A stretch of 26,083 nt of DNA from the NCBI GenBank assembly GCA_023434145.1, contig JAEYTI010000042.1:1-26083 (forward strand), given 5' to 3'. The notes under the pieces were generated by a model, which was given only the letters and a program-made list of their open reading frames with translations, did no database searches and had not been told where the DNA came from. Shown piece after piece: positions 21,778-26,083 of this stretch (position 1 is the first letter of the stretch; the number at the start of each line of letters is the position of its first letter). The position numbers and the translations under genes are program-made. Source of the stretch: Chloroflexota bacterium. Its GTDB lineage: Bacteria > Chloroflexota > Anaerolineae > Anaerolineales > Anaerolineaceae.

Positions 21778-23427
21778 TTAGGGCAGCGTGCCGATAACAT
21801 CGAAGGTGCGCAGCATTTCATCCAGCGCTGCCAGGTCGGCATCGCTCTGCATCTGCACCATCAGGGTTACCAGGAACGAAGTCTTGTTCTGCTGCGGGCG
21901 GGCAGAGAGCACGAGCAGAGTGCTGGTGCTGGTGCCACACTTATTGAACAGATCGTATGCGCCTTCAAAAGCCGAGTCTTCGTAATTGGTGCGGCCAAGG
22001 TAGGTGCATTCTTTGCGGAAGACACCGCGGTACTCGTCGAGCATTTGCGCGTACCCTACGTACTTCGCCAGATCGTCTGATACACCGAAGAAGACGCCAG
22101 GCTCGTTGTAGCTGGCATTGAAGTTATCCAGGCTGGCGGCAGCGGTGATCGACGCGCCGATAATATCGCCATCCAAAACCCACGGGGAGCCATCGACGTC
22201 ACCCCAGGCGGCGGGTAGGTTAATCTGGATCGATTCGTAGCTGTCCGTCCAGGTGATGTATTCATCGTAGCCACCACTGGAGGTGGTGTTGCCATTGTCA
22301 TTCACCTGGTTGTCGAGGGTGTTGGCGAAGGAGAAGCTGGTCTCTAGCTTGTCGCCGTTGATCTGCCCGGCCAGGTATTCCTGCGAAGCGAAGCGCAGTA
22401 CTTCCACCGAGAGGGTATCGTCTGGGTCGCGGGTGCGCAGAATGTCGCAGTAGTCAGCCATGGTTCCGTCAGTTGCCAGAATCAGGCCTTCGAGCTGGGT
22501 GATGATGTCGCCGCCCTCAATCCCGGTCTTATCGGCCGGTGAGCCGGATTTCACGGAGGAGACCCAGATACCTGAGAGGGAACCGTCTTCCGACGTCACA
22601 GCCTGTCCGTTGATGCCAATCGACTCGAAATCTTCGCCGCCACGCATGGTTTCGATGACGCGCTGAGCATCTCTGGCGAGGATGGCGTAGTTCAGGTCGA
22701 ACTGGTCGTTGCCTGCGTAGTTCACACCAACAACCAGTCCGTCACTACCCACCAACGGGCCGCCCGAATTGCCGCCGCGGATGCGGGCATCGTGCTCGAT
22801 CACAGCGTCAACTGAAGCCCAGAAGGTCTCGCCATCGGCGCGGGCCTTCGAAACAATTCCCTTGGTTAAGGTGAATTCTGGGTCACCGAGGGGGAAACCA
22901 GCCGCGTACACTTCCAGGCCGGGATCGATGCTTCCCTCATGGAAATCGAGGAAGGGGTAGCCGTCACCTTCGATGTCGATGACTGCCAGGTCCCAGCATT
23001 CTGAAACGCCCAGAACACGAGCGTTCTTGGGGCTGGTGTCGCCGCCGACCCAAACCTTCAGCAGGGCTGCGCCGGTTACGACGTGGTTATTGGTGACTGC
23101 GATGCCCGAGGGGTCGATGATAAAGCCGGAGCCGCGGCCGGCAGCATTGAAGAGCTGGCCCATTTGCGGATCGATAAAGCTCCCCTGTGCCTCAATCTGC
23201 ACGGTGGCGGATTTTACATTTTCCACGCCGATCACGCTGGCCCGTGTCGGTTCAGAGGTAGCAGTCGGTTCCGCGGTGGGCTCCGGCGGACTGGTCGGGT
23301 CAGGGGCTGTAGTGTTAGCTGCCGCGGGTGTTGGATCCGTCTGAACGGCAGGCGGACCCCCTGTGCATGCAGTCAGGCTCAGCATTGCGATGATGAGCAC
23401 AATGAAAGTGAGATGGCTGAGACGCAT
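21778..23427 (-). CDS. HtrA/DegP-like S1C serine protease, lipoprotein form
   Basis: The 549-residue product is an exported trypsin-like protease for envelope protein quality control. A signal peptide with lipobox LTAC (Cys21) predicts membrane anchoring by lipid. A Thr/Pro/Ala/Glu-rich stalk (22-62) leads to the protease domain (about 65-260) with His115 (VTNNHVV), Asp146 (CWDLAVI) and Ser221 (RGGNSGGPLVG). A PDZ domain follows (about 268-348, SPADKTGIEGGDIITQLEG). Residues 370-549 form an extra domain not found in standard HtrA, with YITWTDSYESIQINLPAAWGD and two Cys that could pair; I do not recognise it. AGGAGT precedes the ATG. It is convergent with secA and has its own promoter (23515-23543). 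Confidence 0.92.
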   Translation of the reverse strand: MRLSHLTFIVLIIAMLSLTACTGGPPAVQTDPTPAAANTTAPDPTSPPEPTAEPTATSEPTRASVIGVENVKSATVQIEAQGSFIDPQMGQLFNAAGRGSGFIIDPSGIAVTNNHVVTGAALLKVWVGGDTSPKNARVLGVSECWDLAVIDIEGDGYPFLDFHEGSIDPGLEVYAAGFPLGDPEFTLTKGIVSKARADGETFWASVDAVIEHDARIRGGNSGGPLVGSDGLVVGVNYAGNDQFDLNYAILARDAQRVIETMRGGEDFESIGINGQAVTSEDGSLSGIWVSSVKSGSPADKTGIEGGDIITQLEGLILATDGTMADYCDILRTRDPDDTLSVEVLRFASQEYLAGQINGDKLETSFSFANTLDNQVNDNGNTTSSGGYDEYITWTDSYESIQINLPAAWGDVDGSPWVLDGDIIGASITAAASLDNFNASYNEPGVFFGVSDDLAKYVGYAQMLDEYRGVFRKECTYLGRTNYEDSAFEGAYDLFNKCGTSTSTLLVLSARPQQNKTSFLVTLMVQMQSDADLAALDEMLRTFDVIGTLP

Positions 23428-23514
23428 TGGGTGACTCCTATTTGTGGTTAGAAAGAAGAAGGGTGGAGGTTCAGGCAGGCAAAAATCAACCCCCTGAAAT
23501 CGTATTACATTACT

Positions 23515-23543
23515 ATGTTAATTCGGGAAATGACAAATGTCAA
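23515..23543 (-). promoter_or_regulatory. promoter of the HtrA-like gene
   Basis: On the minus strand TTGACA (23543-23538), a 17-base spacer and TAACAT (23520-23515). The -35 is perfect. Transcription would start near 23508, about 80 bases before the start codon at 23427. Confidence 0.75.
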
Positions 23544-23558
23544 CCGCCTTAAACTGTA

Positions 23559-23588
23559 GTATTTGTACCAAAACTTTCGTATTTATAC
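23559..23588. repeat. paired direct repeats upstream of the protease promoter
   Basis: GTATTTGTAC (23559-23568) and GTATTTATAC (23579-23588) differ at one base and are offset by 20 bases, about two helical turns. They sit 16-45 bases upstream of the protease -35 box, a usual activator position. Function not known. Confidence 0.35.
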
Positions 23589-23771
23589 AAGCGGTCAAAA
23601 AGTTAAGAAGATTTTAAATATCCGATATCCCGAGAGGAATAGCGGTAATTTTGCTTATCCGCTGTATTTTCGCTAATACCAACTTCCCCGAACGAGTGTT
23701 TTGCGTGTATAGCCCCTGTGGTTGATCAGTTACAATGTCCTTAGAACCTATCCATAATGATTTGTGTTGTT

Positions 23772-23796
23772 GTTTGTGCGATGTAGTCGCACAAAC
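23772..23796. repeat. 10-bp hairpin abutting the outer terminal repeat
   Basis: GTTTGTGCGA (23772-23781) pairs with TCGCACAAAC (23787-23796) around TGTAG. The next base, 23797, is the first base of the 15-base repeat shared with the window's right end. No T-run follows on either strand. Confidence 0.7.
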
Positions 23797-23811
23797 CAAT
23801 ACCTTCGCCAA
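23797..23811. repeat. 15-base inverted copy of the window's right end
   Basis: CAATACCTTCGCCAA here is the exact reverse complement of TTGGCGAAGGTATTG at 26069-26083. The bases beyond 23811 do not match the inner side of the right end, so the identity is limited to 15 bases. It may be the left terminal repeat of a unit spanning 23797-26083, or a leftover of an earlier insertion. Confidence 0.8.
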
Positions 23812-23849
23812 AAATCAGCTCTTCTCCCATCTTCCGTGTACCTATATCC

Positions 23850-24434
23850 TCAAGGCGCAACCCAAACCACGAAGGTGAGACTGGCATCTGCATACTGACC
23901 TGTAATTTCCCAACATCCTAATGTCGGAAAATCAACCCCAACCAACATAGATGCCGATCCGAGATCTCCTCCATATGCATTCGTTGCCTTACTTGACTGA
24001 AGAGTCGGCGCATCTGCATCCAACCGACGTCCAGTTACGATCAGAGCCGGCTCAGGTTCTTCCGTCACAGAATATCCATCACGCCACCAGAACACTTTTT
24101 GGCTATATCCCTCTGAATTATGGGGTAGGTCATACCACACACCATTGGATGGGATAGCTGTCCATAGCGAAGCGGAGCCATACCAGAAATTCTGCTCGGG
24201 CGGGTTATCAGGATATTGTTCTGGTGGTGTGAACGGTGGATCTGAGGTCTTTGTTACTGGGCAGGTGTTTGGAGGGTTCCTGGGGTCATTATTGAGATCA
24301 GATTGGTTAGAACCGGCTATCGAAGTGACATTGCTTTGCGTACAAGCCGGAAGTACAATGATGAAAATGAGGAAAATGAGTAACAAACGCTGGCTAAGTA
24401 TAATATACCGCCTTCCTTGGTAGCCTGTTTTCAT
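23850..24434 (-). CDS. small lipoprotein of unknown function
   Basis: The 194-residue product starts with a basic stretch and a hydrophobic segment (QRLLLIFLIFIIVLPAC) with lipobox LPAC, so Cys31 would be lipidated and the rest displayed outside the membrane. The mature part has a Pro-rich region (NPPNTCPVTKTSDPPFTPP), then Trp-rich text (NFWYGSASLWTAIP, KVFWWRDGY), LIVTGRRLDADAP and a closing GCWEITGQYADASLTFVVWV. That last motif recurs in small exported proteins of several bacterial groups as far as I recall; no function is known to me. Three cysteines occur, two in the mature domain. Base use is AT-richer than in the housekeeping genes. The ribosome site is weak (GAGG directly before the ATG). 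It has its own promoter (24459-24486) and is divergent from the transposase, possibly inside the same mobile unit. Confidence 0.75.
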   Translation of the reverse strand: MKTGYQGRRYIILSQRLLLIFLIFIIVLPACTQSNVTSIAGSNQSDLNNDPRNPPNTCPVTKTSDPPFTPPEQYPDNPPEQNFWYGSASLWTAIPSNGVWYDLPHNSEGYSQKVFWWRDGYSVTEEPEPALIVTGRRLDADAPTLQSSKATNAYGGDLGSASMLVGVDFPTLGCWEITGQYADASLTFVVWVAP

Positions 24435-24458
24435 ACCTCGGATAATTTATATACTTTA

Positions 24459-24486
24459 ATTATAGATAATGGCTTTATTATAGCAA
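24459..24486 (-). promoter_or_regulatory. promoter of the small lipoprotein gene
   Basis: On the minus strand TTGCTA (24486-24481), 16 bases, then a perfect TATAAT (24464-24459). Transcription would start near 24452, about 18 bases before the start codon. The surrounding DNA is very AT-rich. Confidence 0.65.
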
Positions 24487-24620
24487 CACCTTTGACAAAA
24501 TATGTTAAAGGTGCTTAGTTGCAATCATGGGTTTTGCCTGTCTCATGGGAGCTATTTTCCGGACGATTTATGAGGTTGGTTGCAATGCAATGCAAAAAAA
24601 ATGATTATTGCAACTAAGCA
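24487..24620. repeat. nested inverted repeats between lipoprotein and transposase genes
   Basis: CACCTTTGACA (24487-24497) pairs with TGTTAAAGGTG (24503-24513) with one G-U. Partly overlapping it, TGCTTAGTTGCAAT (24512-24525) is the exact reverse complement of ATTGCAACTAAGCA (24607-24620), 81 bases apart. The pentamer TGCAA recurs four times in 24581-24613. It lies just outside the inner candidate left end of the insertion sequence (24630). Confidence 0.6.
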
Positions 24621-24629
24621 TTATAAAGT

Positions 24630-24651
24630 CAGTACCTGCACAAAAATAGGT
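24630..24651. repeat. candidate inner left terminal repeat
   Basis: CAGTACCTGCACAAAAATAGG here resembles the inverted right end, CAATACCTTCGCCAATTATGG, at 15 of the first 22 positions counted without gaps. Imperfect terminal repeats of this length are usual for IS4-type elements. It lies 86 bases before the transposase ATG. Confidence 0.5.
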
Positions 24652-24715
24652 GAATAAAACAGGGCTTTTACGGTACAGTGGTAGTCACCACAACCGCAAC
24701 GAACCGGAAAAGCCC

Positions 24716-26068
24716 ATGACAGAAATTGTAGCACTTTTACAAACCATAGCACCTCTTCTTGAGAAGACGACTTTGCGCCAATTAAGCCAGGTGGTGTTTG
24801 GAATGCTGGTTGCCAGCGGACGGATCACGATGCTGGGCTTGTCGCGATGGACGGAGAAAGGCGGCAGCTATCGCACCATCCAACGGCTGTATCATACGGT
24901 CATGCCTTGGAATGCCATCCAATGGCTGTTTTTTCGGAAGCGGTTTCTGCAACCAGCCGATGAATACCTCATCGCTGGGGATGAAGTGGTGGTGGGTAAA
25001 GCAGGCAAAGAAACGTACGGACTGGATCGTTTTTTCGCGGGGCTGCAACAACAAGTTATTCCTGGACTATCCTTCTTTGCCTTTTCGCTGGTCAATGTAC
25101 GCGAGGAAAAGTCGTATCCACTGCAAATCAGCCAGGTTGTGAAGGGTAAAGCGGAAAAAGCGGCACGCAAAACGAAGAAAGAGGCCAAACAGGCAAAGAA
25201 AACCGCGGAGAAAGGCAAGCCCGGTCGCCCGAAGGGCAGCAAGAATAAGGCTAAAGTGGAAGTCGTGTTGAGTGCTGAGTTGCTGCGGGTCCAAAGCGGT
25301 CTGCGTAGCTTGCTGGCGACGGTCGGAACAACGCTGATCCTGCGCTACGTGGCGCTAGATGGTCATTTTGGCAACTACCCGAGTGCCTATCTGGTTTGCC
25401 AGGAAAACTTGCATTTGATTTCAAAGTTGCGTCACGATGCTGCTTTGTATCCAGCCTTTAGCGGGGAGCATCCTGGACCGGGTCCCAAACCCAAGTACGG
25501 CGCGAAAATCGAAGTCCATCAGATAAATCCGCGCTACCTGAAGGAAACCACACTCCATGAGAACATCCGCACCGACATCTATCAGGGTCAGTTCTACAAC
25601 AAGGAGTTCGCCTTTGCCCTCAATGTGGTCATTATCCTCAAAACCAATCTGGTGACCAATACCCAAGCTCACGTCATCCTATTCAGTACCGATCTGGAGC
25701 AAGCCTATACTCAAATCATCCGCTTGTATGGTCTCCGCTTTCAAATCGAGTTTCATTTCCGCGACGCCAAACAATACTGGGGACTGGAAGACTTCATGAA
25801 TGTCAAAGAAACCGCTGTTACCAATGCCGCCAATCTCGCCTTTTTCATGGTCAATATCAGCCAGGCTTTGTTGCAGCCCTTCCGCAAAAACCAGACCGAC
25901 TATTCCATTTTGGATTTGAAATCCCATTTCCGAGGTTGCCGCTATGCCAGTGAAACAATAAAAATGCTTCCGCAAAAACCAGATGCCAATTTATTGGCGC
26001 TAATTTTTGAGCAAATTGCTCGTTTAGGCGCGATTCATCCGCTTTCTCATCCTTCCCATACTCCATAA
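24716..26068 (+). CDS. IS4-family DDE transposase
   Basis: The 450-residue product catalyses cut-and-paste transposition. The IS4 hallmark Y-x2-R-x3-E-x6-K is present as Y338, R341, E345 and K352 (YGLRFQIEFHFRDAK), giving the catalytic Glu. The two Asp are probably D89 (IAGDEVVVGKAG) and D215 (VALDGHFGN). A very basic Lys-rich stretch (144-180) with an AT-hook-like GRPKGSKNK interrupts the RNase H-like core. An N-terminal region (TLRQLSQVVFGMLVASGRITMLGLSRW) matches the usual DNA-binding part. The start at 24716 begins MTEIVALLQTIAPLL; a GTG at 24650 would add 22 residues overlapping the terminal repeat and is rejected. The frame is intact, so the element may be active. Confidence 0.9.
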   Translation: MTEIVALLQTIAPLLEKTTLRQLSQVVFGMLVASGRITMLGLSRWTEKGGSYRTIQRLYHTVMPWNAIQWLFFRKRFLQPADEYLIAGDEVVVGKAGKETYGLDRFFAGLQQQVIPGLSFFAFSLVNVREEKSYPLQISQVVKGKAEKAARKTKKEAKQAKKTAEKGKPGRPKGSKNKAKVEVVLSAELLRVQSGLRSLLATVGTTLILRYVALDGHFGNYPSAYLVCQENLHLISKLRHDAALYPAFSGEHPGPGPKPKYGAKIEVHQINPRYLKETTLHENIRTDIYQGQFYNKEFAFALNVVIILKTNLVTNTQAHVILFSTDLEQAYTQIIRLYGLRFQIEFHFRDAKQYWGLEDFMNVKETAVTNAANLAFFMVNISQALLQPFRKNQTDYSILDLKSHFRGCRYASETIKMLPQKPDANLLALIFEQIARLGAIHPLSHPSHTP

Positions 26069-26083
26069 TTGGCGAAGGTATTG
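26069..26083. repeat. right terminal repeat of the insertion sequence
   Basis: TTGGCGAAGGTATTG follows the transposase stop codon without a gap and reaches the last base of the window. It has a perfect inverted partner at 23797-23811 and a degenerate one at 24630-24644. Whether it continues outside the window is unknown. Confidence 0.75.

Larger units (their letters stand above)
23428..23796. other. non-coding interval upstream of the HtrA-like gene
   Basis: No gene is seen in this AT-rich stretch. It holds the protease promoter (23515-23543), a pair of near-identical 10-base direct repeats (23559-23568 and 23579-23588), a loose inverted repeat AGCGG/CCGCT near 23640-23665, and a 10-bp hairpin (23772-23796) that abuts the putative terminal repeat at 23797. 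Confidence 0.6.
24630..26083 (+). mobile_element. IS4-type insertion sequence, right end at the window edge
   Basis: A DDE transposase gene fills this 1454-base interval, a normal size for the IS4 family. The right end TTGGCGAAGGTATTG (26069-26083) begins directly after the transposase stop codon. The candidate left end CAGTACCTGCACAAA (24630-24644) agrees with the inverted right end at 11 of 15 positions, including CAnTACCT. An alternative larger element would start at the perfect 15-base match at 23797 and include the lipoprotein gene. Target duplications cannot be checked because the right flank is outside the window. Confidence 0.65.

Noticed and set aside
24650..24715. GTG start adding 22 residues to the transposase
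   Set aside because: It falls in the candidate terminal repeat, has no ribosome site, and the added residues match nothing in the family.

Overview
The window looks like a chromosomal piece of a GC-rich anaerobic or facultatively anaerobic bacterium. It is most likely a member of the Chloroflexota (Anaerolineae or Caldilineae type). That placement is an inference from gene content (a four-gene VorB-type 2-oxoacid:ferredoxin oxidoreductase, a NifJ-type pyruvate oxidoreductase, very long SecA and DnaE, lipobox-type exported proteins). It was not tested by a search. Promoters with clear -35/-10 boxes and strong purine-rich ribosome binding sites are easy to see.

Layout. 1-110 is the 3' part of a 5S rRNA. 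172-998 is an rpsU-infA (bS21, IF-1) translation unit with a strong promoter, a leader that carries a terminator-like hairpin, and a strong terminator. 1172-5819 (minus) is nifJ followed by a gene for a dihydroorotate-dehydrogenase-like flavoprotein that lacks the usual catalytic base. A 499-base divergent intergenic region separates these from a plus-strand operon at 6319-9050, which encodes the ferredoxin, alpha, TPP-binding beta and gamma subunits of a second 2-oxoacid:ferredoxin oxidoreductase. 9058-9188 holds two very long perfect hairpins. 9336-11641 carries greA and lysS on the plus strand. 11809-17128 (minus) carries pfkA and dnaE. secA (17491-21627, plus) is divergent from dnaE. An HtrA-type lipoprotein protease (21778-23427, minus) is convergent with secA. 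The right end (about 23797-26083) is accessory: a small lipoprotein of unknown function and an IS4-type transposase ending exactly at the window edge.

How the genes fit together. nifJ and the VOR-type operon both convert 2-oxoacids to acyl-CoA with reduced ferredoxin, the core of ferredoxin-based anaerobic carbon metabolism, and pfkA supplies the glycolytic side. The remaining genes are housekeeping: translation (5S, rpsU, infA, lysS), transcript elongation (greA), replication (dnaE), export (secA) and envelope quality control (the HtrA-like lipoprotein).

Most notable points: a 15-base sequence at 23797-23811 is the perfect inverted copy of the last 15 bases of the window, so the lipoprotein gene and the transposase may lie inside one mobile unit; gene ends are marked by unusually long perfect hairpins, several with three-base loops; SecA carries several large insertions; and the rpsU and greA leaders contain terminator-like hairpins. 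I did not find CRISPR arrays, tRNAs, phage genes or an obvious defence system.
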